A stretch of 12,363 nucleotides of DNA from Stramenopiles sp. TOSAG23-2 (lineage: Eukaryota; Sar): positions 1-12,363 of the forward strand of contig LT649861.1 in NCBI GenBank assembly GCA_900128395.1, read 5' to 3'. Below the pieces are notes generated by a model that saw only the letters and a program-made list of their open reading frames with translations, was not told where the DNA came from and did not search any database. Made by a program: the position numbers and the translations under genes. Below, piece by piece: positions 1-7,300 of this stretch (the first letter of the stretch is position 1; each line of letters opens with the position of its first letter).

Positions 1-55
1 CAAATGAAAACAACTATTGGCACAGATGTAAATCAATCCATTTTTTTTACATCAT
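1..55. repeat. Left copy of a perfect 55-bp terminal inverted repeat
   Basis: Bases 1-55 are the exact reverse complement of bases 12309-12363; identity stops at base 56 (T here, C in the other copy). This copy lies inside the open frame of the mitochondrial carrier and reads naturally into it, so it is probably the native location. A length of exactly 55 that ends at both window edges matches a common de Bruijn graph k-mer overlap. I read it as an assembly-graph or amplification-chimera signature, not a transposon or linear-plasmid end. Confidence 0.95.
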
Positions 56-321
56 TCGTATCTGGTGCTACCGCAGGGAGTATAGCAGCATTTTTGACAA
101 CTCCATTCGATGTCATTAAAACACGAAGACAAATTGATATTTATTCCACTGGGCCGAAAACGGCTAGTGGTACGTTTCAAGTGATGGGTAATATAATAAA
201 AGAAGAAAAAATTTCAAGACTTTTCACAGGTGTTGCTCCACGTGTTGGTAAAGTTGCACCAGCATGTGCGATTATGATTAGTTCATATGAAGTTGGTAAA
301 TGGTATTTTGACATAGATTAA
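1..321 (+). CDS. Mitochondrial carrier, SLC25A39/40 (MTM1) type, C-terminal third only
   Basis: This is the last of the three repeats of a mitochondrial solute carrier. The frame is open from base 1, so the ATG at 4 is probably internal and the first two repeats lie outside the window. Seen in the sequence: a small-residue-rich membrane helix (FVSGATAGSIAAFLTTPFDV), the carrier signature PFDVIKTRRQ at the helix end, a matrix loop ending FTGVAPRVGKVAP, and a final helix CAIMISSYEVGK. The APxCAIMIS-YE-GK ending is characteristic of the SLC25A39/40 and yeast Mtm1 branch. In animals that branch imports glutathione into the mitochondrial matrix and affects iron-sulfur and manganese enzymes; the substrate here is inferred from family only. 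It ends in TAA. The next gene starts 376 bases downstream on the same strand. Confidence 0.88.
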   Translation, partial: QMKTTIGTDVNQSIFFTSFVSGATAGSIAAFLTTPFDVIKTRRQIDIYSTGPKTASGTFQVMGNIIKEEKISRLFTGVAPRVGKVAPACAIMISSYEVGKWYFDID

Positions 322-697
322 TGTATAATATATGTATTTTAAAAAATATTATTTTAAAATTTAAAGTTTGTATTTCTTGCAATTTCAATAGAAGACGACC
401 ACAAGCAAGAGTCGTGTGAGTATAGACGACTTTAAATTATTTTTTATTTTTTCAAAAAAATTAGAACATCGATTTTAGACTTAAGGTACTATTATCGTGA
501 TGTACGATTATATACAACCTTAAACTATTTCGAACCTTCTTTATTCTTCTTAAATAAAAAAAAAAAATAGATGAAATTATAGAAGACGACACATACGTAA
601 TAATAAACATAGACGACTATAATACTAAACGATTGTATACTTCATTTGAACACATCATTAATTTCTTGAAACAAGAACATACAATAAGTATCTCAGG
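322..697. other. Intergenic gap with paired AGACGAC repeats
   Basis: The stretch is A+T-rich and noncoding, between the carrier stop and the dehydrogenase start. It holds two degenerate copies of a paired motif: ATAGAAGACGAC at 388-399 followed by TATAGACGAC at 421-430, then ATAGAAGACGAC at 579-590 followed by CATAGACGAC at 608-617. The gaps within the pairs are 21 and 17 bases. An A-tract lies near 556-567. Because it precedes the dehydrogenase ATG, it may contain that gene's promoter. I see no RNA gene or conserved ORF. Confidence 0.55.
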
Positions 698-1737
698 ATG
701 GGTGGATATTACTCAGTTGTCGCTTTGTCACAATGGTGGATAGAAGGCAGTCGTTATTATGGCAAAGCTGGAATAGAATATGCAATGAAGCAAAACCCAA
801 ATAAATGGGAAAATATTAATTTCATAATGGAAAATATGAGAAAAACAACACAAATAATAATATTAAGAAAAATATTATAGTAACAGGTGCTAACTCTGGT
901 ATTGGGTATCAATGTGCGCTACTTCTTAGCAAATCTGGCGCTCGCGTACATATGTTATGTCGTAATATGGAAAGGGGACAAAATGCATTGAATAAAATTA
1001 AAGAAGAGACCAAAAATAATAATGTATATTTACACCAAGTTGATATTTCAAGTAGAATCTCAATAAATACATTTGCGAATAATTTTTTTAAAGATGGGCA
1101 AAATGATAAAGTCGATGTATTAATCAATAATGCTGGTGTTGTAATGCAAGAACGACAAGTCAATGAAGATGGAATTGAAATATGCTTTGCAACTGCAATG
1201 GGCGGTACATTTTTGCTTTCATCACTATGTTTAAATAGTTTGAAAAATGCAAATGGAAGAGTTATTAATGTTTCAAGTGGTGGAATGTATTTAGCAAAAT
1301 TTTGGCCAAAATTTATTCGCATAGGAATGTATAAAGAGAAATATGATGGATTATTAGCATATGTTCAAAGCAAACGTGGACAAGTTTTGTTAAATCGAAG
1401 ATGGGCTGAGTTGTTAAATAATGATAACGTCATCTTTCAATCGTATCATCCTGGATGGGCAGCAACTGCTGGTGTGAAAACATCACAAATGAGTTGGTTT
1501 TATGAAAAAAAAGAGAATGAATTACGGACTGATGAAGAAGGTGCAGACACAGCAATTTGGTTGGCAACATCTAATGATGATGAAATAGTGAAAAAAGAAA
1601 ACAATGGATCATTTTGGTTTGATAGAACAATTGCTAAAGAAAATTTTCCAATGGCATGGACTACTAATACAAAAGAAGATATTGATGAATTATGGAATTA
1701 TTGTATAGAAATATTTCAACATCAACCAGAAATTTAG
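698..1737 (+). CDS. DHRS12-like short-chain dehydrogenase/reductase, with one apparent frameshift
   Basis: Predicted NAD(P)-dependent oxidoreductase of the SDR superfamily, closest by eye to animal DHRS12; the substrate is unknown. The N-terminus begins at ATG 698 in one frame and resembles the DHRS12 start (a Y-SVV stretch, then YGKAGIEYA). The rest lies in another frame, in the same register as ATG 952: the cofactor motif TGANSGIG at 883-906, INNAGVV around 1123-1143, the active-site region NVSSGGM around 1270-1290, YVQSK (YxxxK catalytic pair) at 1360-1374, and HPGWA further on. The frames must join between about 780 and 880. No GT donor exists there, and the A-run at 841-845 is the likeliest site of one missing base. 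Allowing for that, the protein is about 346 residues; human DHRS12 is about 317. A weak GC-AG intron (782-840) would also fix the frame but would delete residues that look conserved. The Asn of the SDR tetrad appears replaced by Ala (codon 1195-1197). It ends in TAG. Confidence 0.85.
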
Positions 1738-1854
1738 AAAAAATGGTTCGTCGTATCATATTACTAACACCGTTAAAATATAATAATTATGATATATATA
1801 TATTTAAACATGTAATTGTATACAAGTAAATGTACGCGTATTTTAATTTTTTAA

Positions 1855-1910
1855 TTTACTCACCATGATAATTCCTACTCTCTTCAAAAGAATACATGTA
1901 CGTACAATAA
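1855..1910 (+). repeat. Direct repeat of about 55 bp, copy 1
   Basis: Shares with 2071-2125 the ordered blocks TTTACTCA, CATG, ATAATTCC, TACTC, TTCAAAAGAATA and TACAATAA. Differences are small indels: copy 2 has 8 extra bases after its first CATG, and copy 1 has an extra TC and an extra CATGTACG. It is noncoding and of unknown role. Confidence 0.8.
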
Positions 1911-2070
1911 ATTGAAATAAAATCTGATCTTATAATTATATATACGAAGTATATATATATATGTATTTTTGTTTTTGTATATTTAATTTACGATTATATA
2001 ATATTTTTAATTTACGCACCACATACGATATAATATTAATAAAATAATTTATTTTTTAATTTTACTAAGA

Positions 2071-2125
2071 TTTACTCATCATGCTGGCATGATAATTCCC
2101 TACTCTTCAAAAGAATATACAATAA
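2071..2125 (+). repeat. Direct repeat of about 55 bp, copy 2
   Basis: Second copy of the element at 1855-1910, with the same block order. The extra bases create a small inverted repeat, CATGC-TG-GCATG (2080-2091). Confidence 0.8.
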
Positions 2126-2156
2126 CTATGAGATAACAATATCTATCTCACATATG

Positions 2157-2178
2157 ATATTTACCACATATTTACCAC
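2157..2178 (+). repeat. 11-bp tandem repeat, two copies
   Basis: ATATTTACCAC occurs twice in perfect tandem (2157-2167 and 2168-2178), downstream of the UNG stop codon. Confidence 0.85.
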
Positions 2179-2250
2179 ATAATTTCAATAATATAAAAAT
2201 ATATTTATCATATGACATTCGTATTATATAAAAAACATTAAAAATCACAT

Positions 2251-2271
2251 GGGGTTCATATTATACACCCC
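2251..2271 (-). other. Stem-loop just past the UNG stop codon
   Basis: GGGGT (2251-2255) can pair with ACCCC (2267-2271) around an 11-base loop. The hairpin lies 2 bases downstream of the UNG stop codon, inside its 3' UTR. A role in 3'-end formation or message stability is possible but unproven. Confidence 0.45.
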
Positions 2272-2273
2272 TC

Positions 2274-3236
2274 TTAAACATTCCAATCAATAGCTTCACC
2301 ACCTTGTTTCATTAATATATCGTTTGTTTTACTAAAACATCGACTTCCAATGAAAGGTTTATTTGTCTTCGTCGCACCTAATGGTGAAGGATGTGATGAA
2401 ATAAACACATGATGCTTCGAGCGGCTTACACCTTCAGCTGCTTTCTGTGCATGTTTTCCCCACAATAAGAAAACAACCCCTTCTTTTTGCGTATTTATAA
2501 CACGAATAACTTGTTTTGTAAATTTATCCCATCCAATTTTACTATGCGAATTAGCATTATGAGCTCTTACGGTCAATGTCGTATTTAATAAAAAGACACC
2601 TTGTTCACACCATTTTGTTAAACATCCATGGGGAGGTTTCAACGGTGTGCCAACATCATTATGTAATTCTTTATAAATATTTCGTAAGCTAGGTGGTGTT
2701 TTAATTCCTTTTTTGACCGAGAAACACAAGCCATGTGCTTGGCCAGTACCATGATATGGATCTTGACCAATAATTACAACACGAACTTGATCTAGTGGAC
2801 ACGAGTTGAAAGCAGCAAAAATATCATTTGGCGGAGGAAAAACTTTATTACGAACTGTTTCTTTTTCCAAATAACTGGTAATTCCCTTGAAATATGACTT
2901 GTTTTCTTCACTTTTCAAAGCTTCATACCAAGCAGGCTCTAGCCCATTTAATGTTAGTTTAAATGACGGCGCAACAGCTTTAGATGTAGATGCACTGGAA
3001 GATATTCCACGTTTTTGTTGCAATTTCAATAAAGCAGCTTTTTTATTCGCTTCAATACGTTGTCGAATTTCAGGTGAAATAGTAGAAGGAGTAGAATTCG
3101 ATGACATTTTGTTTTTTTTCTGCACTGGTGTCACGCCAGCATTTTTTTTATTGTTGGTAGTTGCTGCTGCAACGTTTGATGCAGCACGTTTCGTACCACC
3201 CGCCTTTGGTTTGAAGTATTTGAACAACGTTGCCAT
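2274..3236 (-). CDS. UNG: Uracil-DNA glycosylase, family 1 (UNG), nuclear-type N-terminus
   Basis: Removes uracil from DNA to begin base-excision repair. The 320-residue protein has the full catalytic core: the water-activating loop GQDPYH (157-162, Asp159), the uracil-binding region LLNTTLTVRAHNANSH (216-231), VFLLWGKHAQK (255-265) and the minor-groove loop SHPSPLG (281-287, His282). The N-terminus (1-90) is basic and low in complexity but holds two recognisable pieces. Residues 3-9 (TLFKYFK) resemble the terminal PCNA-interacting box of vertebrate UNG2. Residues 57-73 (EIRQRIEANKKAALLKL) match its RPA2-binding helix. These support the start at 3236 and a nuclear, replication-linked enzyme. 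No mitochondrial presequence is evident in this form. The gene has no intron and ends in TAA. It is divergent from the Myb gene, about 540 bases apart. Confidence 0.97.
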   Translation of the reverse strand: MATLFKYFKPKAGGTKRAASNVAAATTNNKKNAGVTPVQKKNKMSSNSTPSTISPEIRQRIEANKKAALLKLQQKRGISSSASTSKAVAPSFKLTLNGLEPAWYEALKSEENKSYFKGITSYLEKETVRNKVFPPPNDIFAAFNSCPLDQVRVVIIGQDPYHGTGQAHGLCFSVKKGIKTPPSLRNIYKELHNDVGTPLKPPHGCLTKWCEQGVFLLNTTLTVRAHNANSHSKIGWDKFTKQVIRVINTQKEGVVFLLWGKHAQKAAEGVSRSKHHVFISSHPSPLGATKTNKPFIGSRCFSKTNDILMKQGGEAIDWNV

Positions 3237-3780
3237 TTGTTTGTATAATATTGTATTATGATATTAAGAGAAAGTATCTTTCTTTGTTGTTTGTTTACAA
3301 GCTATATTATATGTATAATATACAGTATTACATATATATATTAATATATTATAATATTGATCCGGAGGATAGTGCGATCCATATAGGAGAATCTTTTCTT
3401 TCCTACTACCAGGACTACTGCCAGACTGTATTTATTATTTTATATGTGCCTATTACCTATTAGCTACTCTTGTATAAAATATTATATTGTAATACCAATG
3501 GTGGTACCTCATCATACCATCCACCACAACTATTATAGTAGACGACTAGTAAATAGCACAATAATAGGCCGGTGGTATAAATAATAATTATTAATAATTA
3601 TTGTTGATTTTTTCTTCTTCATTGATTTTCAATTATATATTGATATATACCCCAGTATTATATATTATTCCAATTATAGTATCATATATATACTATTATG
3701 TGCATTTTATATTAAATATATATAAAATATACAGAAAGAAACCAAATCAATCCATAGGTCGAACTATTAATAAAAATAAA
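3237..3780. promoter_or_regulatory. Divergent intergenic region between UNG and the Myb gene
   Basis: Both start codons face outward, so the 5' UTRs and promoters of both genes must lie here. Most of it is A+T-rich. A less biased block at 3359-3440 contains CTACTACCAG (3403-3412), a 10-mer also found in the other divergent region (7029-7038), followed closely by ACTACTGCCAG. A further block at 3497-3580 has GGTGGTACC and CCACCAC segments and one AGACGAC motif (TATAGTAGACGACT, 3534-3547). I see no TATA box that can be told from background. An open frame runs upstream of the Myb ATG from about 3601 but has no ATG. Confidence 0.5.
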
Positions 3781-4503
3781 ATGAACAATACGATGGATAA
3801 ATTTTTTGATGCCAATAAACTATTTTTGAAAGTCATTCATGAACTTGTCTCGAAAAATGAAGATTTAAATGCAATAATACCATACATAAACCGTTTAAGA
3901 GAAAATTTAATGCTATCTGCGGATGAAGTTGAAAAGTTAGTGAAGGATGTTTCTGAGAATTCATTAGTAACAATGTTTCAACACGAAATATTTCAAAACC
4001 GTACAGATTCACAATTTGAAAATGCAAAGCAGAAAGAATTAAAATCAAAAAAACGAAAAGTTATGCATCAATCGTCCTCGTCCACTGAAAAACAAGATAT
4101 AAGAAACCACAAACAACTTACGAATAATACCGATAGTGAAAAAAGTAACGATAGTCAGCACAAAAGCTATAATAAGCGCAAGAATCCAAATGATGAAGAA
4201 TGCGCATTTAAGACTATGAAAAGACGAAAGATGGAGAATCGCCTGAGAAAGACTATAAACGATGTACCTCTACAGATTCAACAAGTCGTTGTTCCTCCTG
4301 ATAATAAACCTATAAAAACAGGTGTTTGGACAGAAGAGGAAAGTACGAAGTGTCATGAAGCATATAAAAAATATTTGAATTATTCAAAATTTTATATGAT
4401 TATTGCAAAGTGTGTTGGTGGTACACGCACTATTAAACAGGTCCGAGATCATATCGGAAAAATAAGACGACGTAAAGAAAAAAAAGTATTTTTAGGATTT
4501 TGA
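3781..4503 (+). CDS. Single Myb/SANT-domain nuclear protein (SHAQKY-like repeat)
   Basis: A 240-residue protein, probably a DNA-binding regulator. The recognisable part is the C-terminal Myb-like repeat (about 180-232). It has GVWTEEE with Trp183 at the first core position, IIAKCVGGTRTIKQVRDHIGKI near its end, and a basic tail. The RT-x-QV-x-H-x-x-K pattern resembles the single-repeat SHAQKY class. The second core aromatic is Phe/Tyr (204-205) rather than Trp. Residues 1-85 look helical and may mediate protein contacts. Residues 86-160 are polar, low in complexity and carry two basic clusters suited to nuclear import (KSKKRK 88-93, KRRK 147-150). I chose ATG 3781 because the open frame upstream has no ATG and is biased hydrophobic A+T sequence. 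It ends in TGA with no intron. Its targets cannot be inferred. Confidence 0.75.
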   Translation: MNNTMDKFFDANKLFLKVIHELVSKNEDLNAIIPYINRLRENLMLSADEVEKLVKDVSENSLVTMFQHEIFQNRTDSQFENAKQKELKSKKRKVMHQSSSSTEKQDIRNHKQLTNNTDSEKSNDSQHKSYNKRKNPNDEECAFKTMKRRKMENRLRKTINDVPLQIQQVVVPPDNKPIKTGVWTEEESTKCHEAYKKYLNYSKFYMIIAKCVGGTRTIKQVRDHIGKIRRRKEKKVFLGF

Positions 4504-4580
4504 TAGAGACACAGGGGTGACTTACACCAATAATAAAAAGATGATATGATATGTATCATATATATATATGATATGGTGGT

Positions 4581-4600
4581 CTCGGGCATAAGTTGCCCAG
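4581..4600. other. Strong small stem-loop in the convergent gap
   Basis: CT-(C)-GGGCA pairs with TGCCC-AG around the loop TAAGT, giving seven base pairs with one bulged C. It lies about 80 bases past the Myb stop and is followed by GATTTTTAT. The function is unknown; it could be a 3'-UTR element. Confidence 0.5.
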
Positions 4601-4651
4601 AAACGATTTTTATATCATTATATTTAAAATAAATAAAAAAAGTTCTAGAGG

Positions 4652-4682
4652 AGATATGAGTGTAAGAATTTCACGCATATCT
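4652..4682. other. 11-pair stem-loop in the convergent gap
   Basis: AGATATGAGTG (4652-4662) pairs with CACGCATATCT (4672-4682) with one mismatch, around a 9-base loop. It is the longest non-AT-only stem in this gap. The function is unknown. Confidence 0.5.
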
Positions 4683-4759
4683 AAAAGATAGATTAAACTT
4701 TTATGATATTTATCATATATTATATATATACGAATTATTTTATGCATATGTAATGATAT

Positions 4760-4960
4760 GTATTTCCGGATAGTTACCGGTTGTTGTTCACAACAGGATC
4801 TTTCACTTCGACAGCCTCACCGTTTTCGAATGAACCGACGTCCCTCGTGTTCAACGAGAACGCAGGAAAGGATAGAAACCTACTCATGCTTGTAGAGTAC
4901 TCGTATTAGTTTGCAGAGATGCATTAGAGCTTTACTATACGTTCGTAGATAGTAGGATAG
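4760..4960. other. Unassigned structured block, candidate noncoding RNA
   Basis: Base composition is visibly less A+T-rich than the surroundings. Small hairpins occur in order: CCGG/CCGG (4766-4769/4777-4780); TGTTG-TTCA-CAACA (4782-4795); CTCGT-GTTCA-ACGAG (4844-4858); and ACTATAC-GTTC-GT(AG)ATAGT (4934-4953). Every frame is interrupted. I could not match it to a known RNA family, and strand and ends are undetermined. Confidence 0.35.
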
Positions 4961-5087
4961 CATATAATTTTTTTAATGGTTAAAATCTAAGTGTTATAAT
5001 AATTTTACATATTATATATATATATAATTATTCTTGTGATTGAGTATTGAGCATCATATTAATTTACACCACGGGAAGTAAAATTAT

Positions 5088-5118
5088 TACGAACTCGTAT
5101 ACGCGTACGAACTCGTAT
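5088..5118. repeat. 13-bp direct repeat TACGAACTCGTAT, two copies
   Basis: Perfect copies at 5088-5100 and 5106-5118, five bases apart. Each is itself a near-palindrome (ATACGA-like against TCGTAT). The second copy overlaps TCGTATGATA (5113-5122), a motif repeated in the 10.2-kb palindrome cluster. Confidence 0.8.
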
Positions 5119-5233
5119 GATAACACTTACGACGTACGAATGATATATTCGTAGATTTTAACCCACCCTTTTTTTATATTTTAAATTTATATTTTAAGTT
5201 TATACGTAATATTTTTTTTATAGTGTGGTAATA

Positions 5234-5240
<7 letters not shown>

Positions 5241-5267
<27 letters not shown>
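5241..5267. repeat. AT dinucleotide microsatellite
   Basis: An uninterrupted alternating AT run, about 50 bases from the 3' end of the OSCP1 coding sequence. It is low in complexity and without special meaning. Confidence 0.9.
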
Positions 5268-5273
<6 letters not shown>

Positions 5274-5315
5274 CCCGACAGTGTTCGTCGACCAAAAAGT
5301 AAAAATCACTCTTTT

Positions 5316-6847
5316 TCACTTCTTCGATGCCATATCCATTAAGTCTAATAAATCATCATCGCTATCGTCATCATCATCATCATCGCTGTCATTTTCTTTA
5401 CTATTTCCAGAGCCGCTACGTTTCCCTCCACCACCTGTTAATGAAGTATCGCCATCATCATCATCAAATCCCAAATCAGCCATTTGTTGTTGAACGCTTT
5501 TACGAGTTGCTTTTGCATCAATTGACACACGTTGTGCAACTCGTTCGTTTTTCCCACCACCAGAATTATCATCACTAAATAAATCAAAATTTAAATTTAA
5601 TGTAAACTTTGAATTTCTGCCATTACTATTATCATTGTCACCATCTTCTTCATCACCAGCTTTACCTTCTGTTTCTTCAACTGCATGGCCTAGAAGATTT
5701 GCCAATAAATTCAATTCAGCTCGCCCACCAGTTTGATTACTAGGAGATGCCTTTACACCACGATTATTGTATGGAACGCTAGGTTTTACACGCTGTACAG
5801 GAGATCTTCCAGTATTATTATTATTATTATTATTGTTCTTACTATTAACCGAGGAATCGTTTTCATCTCTCCTAATAGCTTTCTTAGATTTGCCACTACT
5901 ACCGTTTTTATCATATGACGGCTGTAAATTAGGAATTTTCTCATTTTCATACATATTATTACCTAAATTACAATTTCGCTCTTTCAATGGCTGCATACAA
6001 TCTTCTGCCCAATCAAAAATATTGCCTGATTCTTGAATCAGATTATCATTTTTATCGTATATTCGTTTCATGCCAGGAATGTCACCGCCAGCTATTACTG
6101 GTCCACCGATAAATATTTTGAAAGTTCCATCAGAATTTTGCACTTTTTCTTGCAAAAATATTGACACCTGAAATATGTAAAATAACCAGATTAAGCGTTA
6201 GCTTGCATTGAAAGTATGAAAATATGTTGGAATATTATATACATATATATAATGGTGTCTATGAAATGCTATACATAAGAGGCAATAGGGTAAATAATTC
6301 AAAAAAATAAAATAAAAATGGTACCTACCTTGACTTTCCGATCTTCAAAAAATCCATATAAAGTTTGTTTCAGCAAATATAAATTTCCATGGCTCATATT
6401 AGAATATGTATCAAGAACAAGCGATTTTGCATTGTCGAGCAACGCAATTACACCTTCCTCTTTAACCATACCGAATAAATTATCTAAGTGGTTCATAGTT
6501 ATATCCATGAATTGTTCTGGTCCTATACATCGTATTATTTGGTATTTAAAACCCATAGACATTAAATCGAAAAGTTTATCCATGCTATTTTCATTTAAAC
6601 GCATTATAGATGAATGAGCTAATCGATCAAACACTTGCCTCACAGATTTGTTTGTGTATACAGGCTGTGGTTTAAATAATGCAGTAATAAATTTTTTATT
6701 ATACATAGTTCGTATCACATCGTGTAAAACTTTGAAACTTTTCGATTCTGGTATTTTTTGGGCTACTAAACGTTGTTGAAGTATATAAGCCATTTCACCA
6801 CCCATATTAATGATCAACAACGGCATTGCAAGCAGGCGCCCAGACAT
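5316..6847 (-). CDS. OSCP1: OSCP1 (organic solute carrier partner 1 / NOR1), two exons
   Basis: Exon 1 is 6847-6329 (residues 1-173) and exon 2 is 6167-5316 (174-456). The donor after Lys173 is AAG|GTAGGT and the acceptor is TTTCAG|GTG; the join is in phase 0 and restores the family sequence (KVKVSIFLQEKVQ across the junction). Family hallmarks are the N-terminal PLLIINMGGEMAYILQQRL, FKPQPVY, RLAHSSIMRLNENSMDKLFDLM and FKYQII. Exon 2 continues with IGGPVIAGGDIPGM, ELNLLANLLG and the acidic C-terminal end DLLDLMDMASKK, which matches the conserved DDLL-MD tail. OSCP1 is widespread in eukaryotes with motile cilia; it modulated organic solute transport in mammalian expression work and associates with cilia. 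The exact role here is inferred. The protein is longer than the human one (about 380) because exon 2 contains disordered stretches: an Asn run coded by an ATT-type repeat near 5813-5836 and Asp/Ser runs near the end. The stop is TGA. Confidence 0.95.
6168..6328 (-). other. Spliceosomal intron of OSCP1
   Basis: A 161-base GT-AG intron between codons 173 and 174, phase 0. The donor is GTAGGT and the acceptor is ATATTTCAG. Without splicing, exon 1 would read into IFILFF and a stop. It is the only well-supported intron in the window. Confidence 0.92.
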
Positions 6848-7121
6848 CTTAAATAACCTTCTTTTCCTTTCTTTCTCCTATAAAAATACGAATCTGATAA
6901 ATATTGATATATATATATATATGTTGATTTGTTTGTTTCTTTGCTGATAAATGAAATATTACATTATTAAATTATTTATTAGTACTATTTTATATATAAT
7001 ATATATAAAAAAAGATTATTTATTATTACTACTACCAGATAGACTACATGTACCAGCCGCCGTATAATTCATATTATGAAATAATAAAAAAATTCAAATA
7101 AATAAGAGCTGGTACGTGGTG

Positions 7122-7209
7122 GTAGACTAAGCTGTCTGGGCTGTTACTGGGCCAGCAGCCCGGCTGGGCTGGCCTTTTAGGCTGTACAGTAGGCTGTACA
7201 GTAGTCTAC
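7122..7209. other. GC-rich foldback block with 12-bp tandem repeat
   Basis: The outer arms GTAGACTA (7122-7129) and TAGTCTAC (7202-7209) are complementary. They enclose GGGCTG (7138-7143) pairing with CAGCCC (7156-7161), an AGCC-C-GGCT palindrome (7157-7165), and two perfect tandem copies of AGGCTGTACAGT (7179-7190, 7191-7202), each containing the palindrome CTGTACAG. Composition is sharply more G+C-rich than the flanks. It could be a structured RNA, a 5'-UTR element or a protein-binding array; no family was recognised. Confidence 0.5.
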
Positions 7210-7300
7210 GTGCTAGCTGGCTAGCTACCTTCTATTTATAAGTCTAAGTACAAATGTAAGTCGTTTCAAGTAAAAAAATATAATAGATTATTTCAAATGC

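Larger units (their letters stand above)
1738..2273. other. Convergent intergenic gap, repeat-bearing and noncoding
   Basis: This is the shared 3' flank of the dehydrogenase and UNG genes. It is very A+T-rich with no ORF of note. It contains TCGTATCATA (1751-1760), a motif related to palindromes in the other convergent gaps, and AT-rich runs near 1790-1803 and 1938-1964. It also holds two long direct repeats and an 11-bp tandem repeat, annotated separately. A shorter relic of the long repeat (AATTTACGCACCA) lies near 2010-2022. Confidence 0.6.
4504..5315. other. Large convergent intergenic gap with several foldback blocks
   Basis: This 812-base region separates the converging Myb and OSCP1 3' ends. 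It is not uniform. 4515-4602 has short hairpins, including GGTG/CACC (4516-4519/4525-4528). 4652-4682 is an 11-pair stem-loop. 4760-4960 is a block of nearly balanced base composition with several small hairpins. 5088-5118 has a 13-bp direct repeat. 5241-5267 is an AT dinucleotide run. I could not match any part to tRNA, snRNA, snoRNA, SRP or RNase P RNA by eye, and no long ORF fits. Confidence 0.55.

Noticed and set aside
4-321. Complete small protein starting at ATG 4
   Set aside because: It is only the third repeat of a carrier; the frame is open to base 1 and family members are about three times longer.
782-840. GC-AG intron in the dehydrogenase gene
   Set aside because: The donor context (T|GCAATG) is poor, and the removed segment includes residues that seem conserved with DHRS12. 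A one-base indel is simpler.
909-1322. Antisense ORF opposite the dehydrogenase
   Set aside because: It is a shadow of a strongly supported coding region and resembles no family.
2887-3261. ORF opposite the UNG N-terminus
   Set aside because: The UNG frame on the other strand has clear motifs; this one is a compositional shadow.
3744-3755. 12-base match (AAATCAATCCAT) to the terminal repeat
   Set aside because: A match this short is expected by chance in an A+T-rich 12-kb sequence and does not extend.
3601-3780. Hydrophobic N-terminal extension of the Myb protein
   Set aside because: The open frame has no ATG, and its translation is Ile/Tyr/Phe-rich as expected from A+T-rich noncoding DNA. 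The ATG at 3781 gives a sensible start.
4760-4960. U3 snoRNA, U6 snRNA or tRNA
   Set aside because: Short look-alikes (ACAGGATC, GCAGAGATGCATTAG) occur, but the required neighbouring boxes, order and folds are missing.
5281-6036. Plus-strand His- and Leu-rich ORFs opposite OSCP1 exon 2
   Set aside because: They arise from trinucleotide repeats encoding Asp and Asn runs in OSCP1.
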